The notes under the pieces: model-generated
Database searches by the model: none
Seen by the model: only the letters and a program-made list of their open reading frames with translations
What the model was told of the DNA's origin: nothing
DNA from: JAAYCI01 sp031548875
GTDB taxonomy: Bacteria > Bacillota > Clostridia > Oscillospirales > Ruminococcaceae
Reading direction: 5' to 3'
DNA length: 64,000 nt
NCBI GenBank assembly: GCA_031548875.1
Contig: JAVBQQ010000006.1
Coordinates: 1 to 64,000 of the forward strand
Program-made: the position numbers and the translations under genes
Shown here: in pieces, positions 23,703 to 31,648 of the stretch
Numbering within the stretch: the stretch's first letter is position 1
How the letters are laid out: each line of letters starts with the position of its first letter

Positions 23703-25025
23703 ATGCAGCAATTAGCGGACAGGGTCGAGTGGTTCCTGCGCGAGCGGGGGATGGATCTCGTGGCTTTCGCCGACCTTGCGGGCCTGCCCAATGCGCAGGG
23801 CTTCCCGCGGGGCGTTGCCGTGGGCGTGGCGCTGGAGCGCGAGGTGGTGGCCCCACTTCTCGACGCCCCCACACCGGCCTATTATGACGCCTACCGTGAG
23901 CTATACGCCCTGCTGGACGAGACTGTGGAGGCCTGCGCCGAACTGCTGCGCGGCATGGGCTACACGGCCATGGCCCAAAGCCGTGCCAACCTGATCGTCG
24001 ACGCGAACAACAGCACCCCCCTGCCAAACAAGACGGTGGCCGTGCGCGCGGGGATGGGATGGATCGGCCGGTGCGCGCTTTTGGTTACAGAGCCCTACGG
24101 CAGTGCGGTGCGCATCTCCTCGCTACTCACAGACGCGCCGCTTCCCGTGGCCGCCTCGAGTGACAGTCGCAACGCAACTTCAGATGCCCGGTGCGTGTTT
24201 GAGGATGGCGGAACCGGGTGTGACGGGATAAGCACGGTGCAGGACGCTACCGCACCCCGGTGCGGCAGCTGCACCGCCTGTGTGGAGAACTGCCCCGGCG
24301 CCGCCGTGAAGGGCCCGCTGTGGAGCGCGTCGGCCGGGCGAGACGCAATCTTTGATGCAGCCGCATGCAGGGAGACGGCCAGTGCCCGCGCGCGGCAGTA
24401 CCTCCCCGGCGTGGAGCAGGAGATCTCCCTCTGTGGGCGGTGCATCGCCGTATGCCCATACACGAAGCGCTACCTGGATGCCGGGCGCGGTGCGGAGATC
24501 GAAGCGTTCTGGCAGCGGTTCCTGCGCGGGAGCTCCGCCGCCGCAGAAACCTGGCAAACCGGCGCCACGCGACGGTCTGAGAGCGGCGGAACCGGGTGCG
24601 ACGAAACAAGCGGGGTAGAGACCGCCGCCCCCGCCTGCTACGACGTGTTTGCCTTTGGCAGCAATGCGCGCATGGCGGATGAGTTGCTTGCACTGGTGCT
24701 GGATGGGCGCAAGCGTGCCACCTGCTCGGCCATGGCCGCCTACCGCGCCGAAAACCGCCGCACGCCCCGCGCGGGGGATCTTTCCATCGTGACCGACGGG
24801 GCGGGAAAACCCGCCTGTGTTATACGCACGACGGCCACCCGGATGCTGCCCTTTAACGAGGTGGACTGGGATCTATGCAAACGCGAGGGAGAGGATGAGG
24901 ATCTCCTTTCCTGGCAGGAGGGACACAAGCGCTTTTTCAACGAGGAGGGCGCCCGGCTGGGCTACGCATTCGACCCCGAGATGGCTGTGCTGTTCGAGGA
25001 TTTCGAGGTGGTGTGGCCGGTGTGA
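23703..25025 (+). CDS. QueG-like double 4Fe-4S protein fused to an ASCH domain
   Basis: A 440-residue chimera. Residues 1-285 resemble epoxyqueuosine reductase-type proteins: SRANLIVDANNSTPLPNKTVAVRAGMGWIGRCALLVTEPYG is the corrinoid-binding-like region, followed by two ferredoxin sets CGSCTACVENCP and CGRCIAVCPYTKRYLD. Residues about 310-440 form an ASCH domain (DVFAFGSNARMADELLALVLDGRKRATCSAMAAYRAENRRTPRAGD, then EVDWDLCKREGEDEDLLSWQEGHKRFF), a fold linked to RNA or modified-nucleoside binding. The natural link between a tRNA-modification reductase and ASCH suggests an RNA substrate. Two repeat inserts (24187-24264, 24535-24629) lie in frame. Start ATG 23703 follows GGGAGGGAC. Confidence 0.78.
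   Translation: MQQLADRVEWFLRERGMDLVAFADLAGLPNAQGFPRGVAVGVALEREVVAPLLDAPTPAYYDAYRELYALLDETVEACAELLRGMGYTAMAQSRANLIVDANNSTPLPNKTVAVRAGMGWIGRCALLVTEPYGSAVRISSLLTDAPLPVAASSDSRNATSDARCVFEDGGTGCDGISTVQDATAPRCGSCTACVENCPGAAVKGPLWSASAGRDAIFDAAACRETASARARQYLPGVEQEISLCGRCIAVCPYTKRYLDAGRGAEIEAFWQRFLRGSSAAAETWQTGATRRSESGGTGCDETSGVETAAPACYDVFAFGSNARMADELLALVLDGRKRATCSAMAAYRAENRRTPRAGDLSIVTDGAGKPACVIRTTATRMLPFNEVDWDLCKREGEDEDLLSWQEGHKRFFNEEGARLGYAFDPEMAVLFEDFEVVWPV
24187..24264 (+). repeat. In-frame repeat insert E1 in the QueG-like gene
   Basis: A perfect 9-bp direct repeat CCCGGTGCG (24187-24195 and 24256-24264) is spaced 69 bases, or 23 codons. The insert carries GTGTTTGAGGATGGCGGAAC, the family core. 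Excising one unit turns ARC-VFED...APRC-GSC into ARCGSCTACVENCP, the expected ferredoxin motif. Core on the plus strand, same as the gene. Confidence 0.75.
24535..24629 (+). repeat. In-frame repeat insert E2 in the QueG-like/ASCH gene
   Basis: It contains GGTCTGAGAGCGGCGGAACC and GGGTGCGACGAAACAAGC, close to E1. CCGCCGCC occurs at 24535-24542 and 24622-24629, 87 bases apart (29 codons), though this repeat is of low complexity. It lies exactly at the junction between the QueG-like and ASCH parts. Confidence 0.65.
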
Positions 25026-25041
25026 GGCCACCGGATACAAG

Positions 25042-25069
25042 AACAGCCCCCTGCAAAGGGGGCTGTTTT
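25042..25069. terminator. Bidirectional terminator between convergent genes
   Basis: ACAGCCCCCT pairs with AGGGGGCTGT around four bases, with TTTT on the plus strand side. It separates the QueG-like/ASCH gene from the sensor cyclase. Confidence 0.9.
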
Positions 25070-25079
25070 GTTGATTGAT

Positions 25080-26939
25080 TCAGGATGCGGGGTCCGGCTC
25101 GTAGAAGGTGAAACCGTTCTTGCCCGCGGTTTTTGCCGCACGGGAGGCAAGGTCCGCCTTTACGATGAGCTCCTCGATGGTCACGGCATCCTGCGGGAAG
25201 CGGGAAACGCCGATGGATGCCCCGATGAGTACATCCTTCACGCACAGGCGGGCCACCTGGCGGTTCATCTCCACGCACACGTCAGCTGGAGCGTGGCGCC
25301 CGGGCAGCAGCACCACGAACTCGTCGCCGCCCACCCGCGCGAGGATGGCGTCCGGCGGCAGCATTTCCTGTATCGTTTTCACCACCAGCTTGAGCGCCTC
25401 GTCGCCATAGTCGTGCCCATAGTTGTCGTTGATCTTCTTGAAATTGTCCAGGTCGATGTACAACGTTGCAAAATCCGACCCGCTCTCGCGTGCGGCGCCG
25501 ATGACGTCTGCGGACAGCTGGATGAGGTACATGCGGTTGAAGATGCCCGTGAGGTAGTCGTGCCGGGCGAAGAAGAGCGTCTGGGCCTCGGCCTCCTTGC
25601 GCTCGGTGATATCGGACAGGGTGCCGCCGCCCACCCAATTGTCACCGTTATACTCAAACTTGACGCGCAGCGAAACCCATTGGGCGGCGTCAGGGTCGGT
25701 GAGCAGGAACTCGGCATTGAAGGCCGTTTCCTCCTCCTGGCCGAAGCAGGCGGCAAAGGCGCGCACCTCGGCATGGTGCTTGGGATGCACCTTGCCAAGC
25801 AGCATGGCTTCCAGCTCCTTCAGCTCGAACCGTTTTTTGTGCGGCAGGTGGAACAGCTGGCAGAACCGCTCGGACAACACCAGCTTGCCGGTGCGCCGCG
25901 AGTAGTACAGGATGCCGTCGTTGGCGCCGTCCACCGCAGCCGAGAACTGCTCCTTCGCCTCCTCCAGCGACGCGAAGGTGCGCGAAAGCTCCTCCGAGGT
26001 GCGGGCGTAGCGCCGGTTGATGTGCAGGATGTACAGCACGATGAGGAAGAGCACCAGGATGGCGCCCGCGCTCACCAGCATAATGTTGCGGGTGCGGGCC
26101 GCCTCGCTTGCCAGAAACTCCTCACTGTGCTTTTGGAAATGGCGCAGGTAAAACGTCTCCAGCTCGCCGTCCCGCTTCATCTTGGCAATCTGCTCGTTTA
26201 TGGTGGCGTGCAGTTCGGTGAGGTCGGGGCGGATGAGCAGCCCCACCGGCACTTCGATGCAGGTCTCCTCGTGGAAATAGGGCGGCGAAAAATGGCTGGC
26301 GCGCGCGATGTAGTAGTTGACGATCTCCCGTTCCTCGAACCAGATGTCGATGTCGCCGTCTACAAGGGCCTGGGCCGCTTCCTCGTAGCGCTCGTAGATG
26401 ACATAGTCCGTAACGCCCAGCTGGGTGACAAGATAGTTGTATGGATACTTCTTGTTCACGATGCCGATCTTGTGCTTGAAATATTCCTCCGCATCCAGCT
26501 GCTGGTCGGAAAAGCTTTGCAGCGTGACGGCGCCCCAGTTGAACTCGTACACCGGGTCGCTGAGCAGCATATACTCCTGTGTGGCGGGCGTGATGACACG
26601 CCAGCCGAAGATATCAATGGATTTGTCCTTGGCCAGTTCCTCCAGATTGTCGATGGCAAGGTCTTGGAACTGGTAATCCAGCTCGTACTTCGTATCTGCA
26701 AAGATACGGGTGTTCACGTCGATCTCGTAGCCAAAATAACCCTCGTCGGTCTCCACGCGGAAGGGAGCAAACTCGAAATCGGCCGCATAGACGACGCGGA
26801 ACTTGTTCTCCGGCGGGGTGGTCTCTTGGGTGCCGGCCGCCTGCACACAGCCGGAAAGCATTGAAAAAGCGCACAAAAGCAGGGCCGCGATGCATACCGT
26901 CGCACACCGCCCCCTCACCTTCGGCGCCCCCACACCCAT
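25080..26939 (-). CDS. Periplasmic-binding/PAS/GGDEF sensor diguanylate cyclase
   Basis: A 619-residue sensor. A lipoprotein-type signal (residues 12-31, ending LSGC) precedes a substrate-binding-protein-like domain (about 45-275: FRVVYAADFEFAPF, SIDIFGWRVITPATQEY, DYVIYERYEEAAQALVDGDIDIWF). A transmembrane helix follows near 290-310, then a PAS region (AAVDGANDGILYYSRRTGKLVLSERF, ITERKEAE) and a GGDEF domain with DYLTGIFNRMYL and RVGGDEFVVLLPG. The intact GGDEF predicts c-di-GMP synthesis; the upstream inhibitory RxxD site is not seen. The outer domain should sense an amino-acid-like ligand. ATG 26939 follows GGAGGG. Confidence 0.92.
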   Translation of the reverse strand: MGVGAPKVRGRCATVCIAALLLCAFSMLSGCVQAAGTQETTPPENKFRVVYAADFEFAPFRVETDEGYFGYEIDVNTRIFADTKYELDYQFQDLAIDNLEELAKDKSIDIFGWRVITPATQEYMLLSDPVYEFNWGAVTLQSFSDQQLDAEEYFKHKIGIVNKKYPYNYLVTQLGVTDYVIYERYEEAAQALVDGDIDIWFEEREIVNYYIARASHFSPPYFHEETCIEVPVGLLIRPDLTELHATINEQIAKMKRDGELETFYLRHFQKHSEEFLASEAARTRNIMLVSAGAILVLFLIVLYILHINRRYARTSEELSRTFASLEEAKEQFSAAVDGANDGILYYSRRTGKLVLSERFCQLFHLPHKKRFELKELEAMLLGKVHPKHHAEVRAFAACFGQEEETAFNAEFLLTDPDAAQWVSLRVKFEYNGDNWVGGGTLSDITERKEAEAQTLFFARHDYLTGIFNRMYLIQLSADVIGAARESGSDFATLYIDLDNFKKINDNYGHDYGDEALKLVVKTIQEMLPPDAILARVGGDEFVVLLPGRHAPADVCVEMNRQVARLCVKDVLIGASIGVSRFPQDAVTIEELIVKADLASRAAKTAGKNGFTFYEPDPAS

Positions 26940-26965
26940 GGGTATTTCCCTCCTTGCCGTTTGCG

Positions 26966-27508
26966 TTACTGCCGCTGACGGCAGAAATCTTCGATGTAGG
27001 TCTCAAGCGCTTTGCGGATGGTCTCCTGCGCGATCTCCGGGCCTTGTTCGTCGTCCACCACCGTCTCCTTGCCTTCCAGGCTTTTGTACACGGTGAAAAA
27101 GTGGCGCATCTCGCTGATGACATGGCTGGGCAGCTCACTGATGCTCTTGTACTCGCTGTAGGTGGGGTCGCTGAACGGCACGGCGATGATCTTTTCATCC
27201 ATGCGGCCACTGTCCATCATCGTGATCATGCCGATGGGATAGCAGCGCACCAGGCTGAGCGGATACAGGTTCTCACTGCACAACACCAGCACGTCCAGCG
27301 GGTCGCCGTCGTCGGCGTAGGTGCGCGGGATAAACCCATAGTTGGCCGGGTAATGGGTGGAGGTGTGCAGGATGCGGTCCAAGATCAGGGCGCCGGTTTC
27401 CTTGTCCAGCTCGTACTTGGTCTTGGAACCCTTCTCGATCTCTATGACCGCCATGAAATCGTGCGGGTGTATGCGTTTGGGGCTCATATCGTGCCAAATA
27501 TTTGCCAT
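26966..27508 (-). CDS. ppa: Inorganic pyrophosphatase (family I)
   Basis: A 180-residue soluble pyrophosphatase. KTKYELDKETGALILDRIL, HYPANYGFIPRTYADDGDPLDVLVL (including the D-G-D-P-L-D metal-binding signature) and PIGMITMMDSGRMDEKIIAVP match family I enzymes, and the length is standard. It hydrolyses PPi from biosynthetic reactions in the cytoplasm, with Mg2+ held by the signature aspartates. ATG 27508 follows AAAGGA; an open frame extends upstream without homology. It is 26 bases upstream of the sensor cyclase gene on the same strand. Confidence 0.95.
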   Translation of the reverse strand: MANIWHDMSPKRIHPHDFMAVIEIEKGSKTKYELDKETGALILDRILHTSTHYPANYGFIPRTYADDGDPLDVLVLCSENLYPLSLVRCYPIGMITMMDSGRMDEKIIAVPFSDPTYSEYKSISELPSHVISEMRHFFTVYKSLEGKETVVDDEQGPEIAQETIRKALETYIEDFCRQRQ

Positions 27509-27831
27509 CAGTTCGTTCCTTTCGTCCCATTTTATACTCTTGCAAAGCAACGGCAAGACGGATATGCCGCCTCAAAGGGCGGGGTATCACATGCCCTCGG
27601 CACGCAGGGCGCGGGGCAGGCGGTGACCGGTACTGTCAGTTTCCTGCATTCTACCATGTGTTTTGCTAAAATACAAGGCGGGTAGATTTTTGCAAATTTT
27701 TCGCGTGTTTGTGGAGCAATGGCAAACGTCGGCCTCATCCTTTTCTTGCCTTTTAGGGTGCAAGAAGGTAGTATAGAAGCGTATAGACATCGCGTGATCG
27801 GTCAACCCGGCGCGCGAAGAGGGAGGCTACG

Positions 27832-28809
27832 ATGACCTGTTCAAAATGCGGGAAGGCGTTTACGCCCCTTTCCTGCCCCACCTGCCAGGGCGCTTTGGGC
27901 GCCGACACCTGCCCCGCCTGCGCCGAGGGCCAGCGCCTTGTGTGCACTACCTGCGGGCAGGAACTGGAGATTGCCCGGGTGGATGCTGCGCGCAGCGAGG
28001 GCGCCGCCCCCGGCGCCGTGGGTGCACCCGCTGAACCCATGAGCGGCACGATGGCGGACATTGCCGCCGCCGCAGATTCGATGACGCCCCCAAACACCGT
28101 GGCCGCCGCACAGGCAGTGGATGTGACCCAGCCACCTGCCCATACGCCGGTGTACACCCAGCCCGGCAGCTATGCGCCCCCGCCCCCTTATGGCACGCCT
28201 TACGGTGCGCCGCCCCAGCAGCCTTATGCCGGGCCGCCTCCCTACGGGATGCAGCCCCCGCCTTACGGCACGCCCGGCCAGCCTTACTACCCGCTGCCGC
28301 GGGAAAAGGTAAAGCTGGGCGGCTGGCTGATGGCCTACTTCGTATTTTTGTGCATCGGTCTTGCCTTTTCCGCCCTTGGCCTCATCACCAATCTCATCGC
28401 CCTCAACTGGCTGGGCGTGGCGCTCGAACTCGTCCTCTACATCTTCCCCGCCGTCATGGTCCTCCTCTGCATCAACAAGCGCAGCCTGAATTTCCGCTGG
28501 TGGTTCATCATTCGTGCCATCATCGGGTTTGTCGGGGCGGTCTTGTCTTTTATCATGGCAAACTACATGAACAACTTTCTCGTGGTGAGCGGAAGCCAGA
28601 TATGGGACGAGCTTTTGGGTTCGCTGCCGTCGGAATACGCATACCTCATCACTCCCGAGTATATCAGCGCCGTGGCCAGCGTGGCTGTGGGCATGTTCAT
28701 TGCCGTCGGCATCGTCCTGGTTGCGTGGTATGTATGCTGGATCGTGTACTTCTGGCGCTCCAAGCGGGTGGCCTACACGTTCGACCCGCGCAACAATCCC
28801 CCGTCTTAG
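27832..28809 (+). CDS. Zinc-ribbon, proline-rich, DUF2569-like membrane protein
   Basis: A 325-residue membrane protein. The first 45 residues contain four CxxC pairs (CSKC, CPTC, CPAC, CTTC), a double zinc ribbon. Residues 95-155 are rich in Pro, Gly and Tyr (APPPPYG, QQPYAGPPPYG). From residue 160 four hydrophobic helices follow, opening LGGWLMAYFVF and closing YFWRSKRVAYTFDP, which matches DUF2569. The N-terminal part is presumably cytoplasmic. Zinc ribbon plus proline-rich linker plus membrane domain is a recurrent design in Bacillota of unknown role. It is divergent from ppa, with a 323-bp gap in which I see no gene. Confidence 0.75.
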   Translation: MTCSKCGKAFTPLSCPTCQGALGADTCPACAEGQRLVCTTCGQELEIARVDAARSEGAAPGAVGAPAEPMSGTMADIAAAADSMTPPNTVAAAQAVDVTQPPAHTPVYTQPGSYAPPPPYGTPYGAPPQQPYAGPPPYGMQPPPYGTPGQPYYPLPREKVKLGGWLMAYFVFLCIGLAFSALGLITNLIALNWLGVALELVLYIFPAVMVLLCINKRSLNFRWWFIIRAIIGFVGAVLSFIMANYMNNFLVVSGSQIWDELLGSLPSEYAYLITPEYISAVASVAVGMFIAVGIVLVAWYVCWIVYFWRSKRVAYTFDPRNNPPS

Positions 28810-28873
28810 ACGGGTGCGGCAAGGAAGTATATGTCTTTCAAAAGGCGTTTTTTTTAAAATGCGGGCCCTGCCG

Positions 28874-28900
28874 TAAACATCCGCCGTTTTTTGCCGAATA
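28874..28900 (+). promoter_or_regulatory. Candidate sigma-D (sigma-28) promoter
   Basis: TAAA at 28874-28877 and GCCGAATA at 28893-28900 are separated by 15 bases, close to the motility sigma consensus TAAA-N15-GCCGATAA. It lies 64 bases upstream of a YjfB-like motility protein gene. Confidence 0.5.
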
Positions 28901-28963
28901 GATAAACAGCGGGCCAGATCTTTTACTGGTATTTGCCCGTCAATCCATACAAGGAGGCAATGC

Positions 28964-29140
28964 ATGGACATCGCTTCCCTTTCCATGGCACTTTCCCAGG
29001 CGAACGTGATGCAACAGGTTTCCATTTCGGTAACCAAGAACGCAATGGATGTGGCCGAGGTGCAAACACAGGGGCTGATCGACATGATGCAGCAGGCATC
29101 GCCCCCTTCGTTTGGGCACCAGATGGACATCCGGGCTTAA
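28964..29140 (+). CDS. YjfB-like putative motility protein
   Basis: A 58-residue protein beginning MDIASLSMALSQANVMQQ and containing ISVTKNAMDVAEVQ then a methionine-rich LIDMMQQA and an acidic/polar tail. This matches the YjfB family of short proteins annotated as putative motility proteins in Bacillus and clostridia. The ribosome site AAGGAGG ends seven bases before ATG 28964. A candidate sigma-D promoter lies upstream and a strong terminator downstream, so it is a stand-alone transcription unit. No flagellar gene is present in the window; function experimentally unclear. Confidence 0.82.
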   Translation: MDIASLSMALSQANVMQQVSISVTKNAMDVAEVQTQGLIDMMQQASPPSFGHQMDIRA

Positions 29141-29227
29141 GCGAGCCCTGCGCACAGAAACGCACGCAGCAGCCTAGAGTGCCGCCAGGCCAAAGAACGG
29201 TCTATCCCCTCTTTGGCCCGGCCAGAT

Positions 29228-29265
29228 GGCGCCTTTGCCAAGCAAAGGCGCTGTTTTTTGTTTTT
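29228..29265 (+). terminator. Rho-independent terminator
   Basis: GGCGCCTTTG pairs with CAAAGGCGC around a short loop, followed by TGTTTTTTGTTTTTT. It ends the YjfB-like transcript. Confidence 0.92.
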
Positions 29266-29461
29266 TGGACCCAAAATGTGACAATCTCCTCTTTTTTTTT
29301 CCAGCGCATTGCGCATTGCTGCGTTTTTGTGTATGATATTATATTGTAAGGAGCCCATCTTGACAGATGGCCGCGCGACGGGCCGGATGCATTTGTATGC
29401 ATCCGGCATGTTCAGCGTTTTGACGGCGCGGTTTTTACGAACAATTTGGTGGAGGAACACT

Positions 29462-31648
29462 TTGGAGCAGCCTACGGTTCGATTGACAAAAAAAACCCTG
29501 CGTGTGGCAGTGGTGGCCCTGGCGTTGTTGTTTTTTGCGGCCTGCCTGCCGCTTGTGCGCGCTCAGGCCGCCTCCGCGTCGGTGGTGATGCGGCACGGCT
29601 TTGATTTGCAGACCCTGCTTTCCAAAGAAACGTCGGGCGGGAAAGATCCCGCTTATAACGAGATCACCAAGCTGAAGATATCCGGCGACGGGCAGCTGAC
29701 GGCCGACGACGGCAGTTTTGTGAAGGGCACGCTGCTGAACCTTACCGAACTGGACCTTTCCGCTTATACGGGCACCTTTGCCGACGAGACATTCATGGAC
29801 TGTACGACGCTGAAAAAGGTGGTGCTGCCCGAGGGCGCAAGGCTTTCGCGCAAGATGTTTTACGGGTGCACCGCGTTGGAAGAGCTCGTGTGGCCCAAGA
29901 AATACACCCTTTCCAACGGCTGCCTCACCTATTGCGCGCTGGATTTTTCCCCCGGGTACCCCGCGCTGCTGACCGACCGCAACGTGGATACCTTCGCCGG
30001 CTATCAGCGTCCTGTGGCCTATCTCTCCTTTGTAGAGGGCGACAGCGCCACCCTGCGCCAGGGAGAGACGTTCAAGGTGCCCTGCGTCGTGCTCACCCGC
30101 CTGGGGTACGACTACGTGGCCCTGGCCAATTCGGCCCCAGCCTGGCTGCTTACAAAACCGCGCGACCTGGAAGTGACCCAGACTGTGCTGTTGGACGGCG
30201 AGCGCGTAGACGACGTGGACATGGACAAGCCCGGCGTATACAGTGTCATCTATTCGCTGCCTGTGGCAACGCCGTCCAATGTCGCCTCCATCACCTACAC
30301 GCTCACCGTGCAGGGCGCCGGGGGCGGGGCTTCCGCAGCCCCAAGCGCCGCGTCGGCCCCCGCCTTTGCGCTTGCCGGCCTGCCCGACAATGTGCGGATG
30401 GGCGAAGCGTTCACACTGGGGTGTGATTCGAGTGGTGCCCTGGACGCGAGCTGCTGGAAGTGGGACGATGCCTATTTTTCGGCCACGTTCGACGGCTCCC
30501 CCACCTTTGAGCCGTTGCGCACCGGTTCATCGCTCATCTTATACGAAGGGCCGGACGGCAAGTCGGCCAAGCTGAACGTGACAATCCTGCCCGCCAAAAG
30601 CAGTGGCCAACCCGCGGCCAGCACAGCGCACCCGCCCGCCAACACGACGACGGGCACCGACAGGACGGACGCGGACCTGCTGCGCTGGACACTGCCACTG
30701 GGCATTTTTATCGTTGTGGCGGCGCTGGCTATTTTGATTGGGCTGTGGTGGTTCCGGCGCGCACCACGCCAGAAGGCCGCGGCCTCCGCCGGGCAGGCGA
30801 CGACGAGCGGTCCGGGCGGCGCCGCAGGTGCCAGTTCCGCCAACCGCGCAACTGTTGCCGCGCCCCGGGCTGCGGTTCCCACCGCTTTGGCGGTGGCTGC
30901 ACCCGCAGAGGCAGACACACCCGTAGCCCCCGTGAGGAAAGCACCCGCCAAAAAATCGACTGCTGCCAAGAAGACAGAAAAGAGCGCAAAACCCATAACC
31001 GGCGAGAGCTTTGCGCGAGCATCCGGCGGCAAAAAAGCAGGCGCTGCTGCAAAGTCTGCAACGCCCGTCCAAAAGGCAGCGGATGCCACAACCGACGACA
31101 CAACGGAACCCACTGCAACGACTAAAAAAACGGCGGCGAAGAAGCCCGCCTCAAAGAAAACCCCCGCCAAGGCGGCAACCACCGCGAAGCAGGCAAACGA
31201 TGCAACCGACGACACAAAGGCATCCATTGCAACGACTAAAAAACCGGCGGCGAAGAAACCCGCCGCAAAGAAAACCCCCGCCAAGGCGGCAACCACCGCG
31301 AAGCAGGCAACCGACGACATAACGGCATCCACCGCAACGACTAAAAAACCGGCGGCGAAGAAGCCCGCCGCAAAGAAAACCCCCGCCAGGGCGGCAACCA
31401 CCGCGAAGCAGGCAAACGATGCAACCAACGACATAAAGGCAGCCACTGCAACGACTAAAAAACCGGCGGCGAAGAAGCCCGCCACAAAGAAAACCCCCGC
31501 CAAGGCGGCAACCGCCGCGAAGCAGTCGGACGCCGCAGCAGGTGCCGCCAAAGCAACCGCCACCACTGCCAAAAAGCCGGCGGAAGAGAAACCGGCGGTC
31601 GTGCCACAGGCGCCACAGAAAGAAGATGACGCCCATGTACATGCGTGA
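29462..31648 (+). CDS. Leucine-rich-repeat membrane protein with histone-H1-like tail
   Basis: A 728-residue protein starting at TTG 29462, nine bases after GGAGG (no ATG fits). Residues 12-36 form a signal peptide (VAVVALALLFFAACLPLVRAQA). Residues 90-150 are BspA-like leucine-rich repeats (LTELDLSAYTGTFADETFMDCTTLKKVVLPEG). An Ig-like or bacterial surface domain follows to about 380, then a low-complexity linker and a transmembrane helix near 405-427 (LPLGIFIVVAALAILIGLWWF). The C-terminal 290 residues are Lys/Ala/Pro-rich with four tandem 35-38 residue repeats built from KKPAAKKTPAKAA. By topology the tail is cytoplasmic and resembles eukaryotic H1 or bacterial H1-like proteins, so binding DNA or another polyanion is plausible. 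Confidence 0.75.
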   Translation: MEQPTVRLTKKTLRVAVVALALLFFAACLPLVRAQAASASVVMRHGFDLQTLLSKETSGGKDPAYNEITKLKISGDGQLTADDGSFVKGTLLNLTELDLSAYTGTFADETFMDCTTLKKVVLPEGARLSRKMFYGCTALEELVWPKKYTLSNGCLTYCALDFSPGYPALLTDRNVDTFAGYQRPVAYLSFVEGDSATLRQGETFKVPCVVLTRLGYDYVALANSAPAWLLTKPRDLEVTQTVLLDGERVDDVDMDKPGVYSVIYSLPVATPSNVASITYTLTVQGAGGGASAAPSAASAPAFALAGLPDNVRMGEAFTLGCDSSGALDASCWKWDDAYFSATFDGSPTFEPLRTGSSLILYEGPDGKSAKLNVTILPAKSSGQPAASTAHPPANTTTGTDRTDADLLRWTLPLGIFIVVAALAILIGLWWFRRAPRQKAAASAGQATTSGPGGAAGASSANRATVAAPRAAVPTALAVAAPAEADTPVAPVRKAPAKKSTAAKKTEKSAKPITGESFARASGGKKAGAAAKSATPVQKAADATTDDTTEPTATTKKTAAKKPASKKTPAKAATTAKQANDATDDTKASIATTKKPAAKKPAAKKTPAKAATTAKQATDDITASTATTKKPAAKKPAAKKTPARAATTAKQANDATNDIKAATATTKKPAAKKPATKKTPAKAATAAKQSDAAAGAAKATATTAKKPAEEKPAVVPQAPQKEDDAHVHA
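31115..31562 (+). repeat. Coding tandem repeats (four units of about 105-114 bp)
   Basis: Units begin at 31115, 31229, 31334 and 31448 with GCAACGACTAAAAAA. Each encodes TTKKPAAKKPAAKKTPAKAATTAKQ-type sequence plus a variable acidic connector (NDATDDTKAS). The second unit lacks three codons. High similarity suggests recent expansion and possible length variation between strains. Confidence 0.9.

Noticed and set aside
31115..31562. Regularly spaced repeats considered as a CRISPR array
   Set aside because: The units are contiguous, in frame and encode Lys/Ala-rich repeats; there are no unique spacers and no cas genes.
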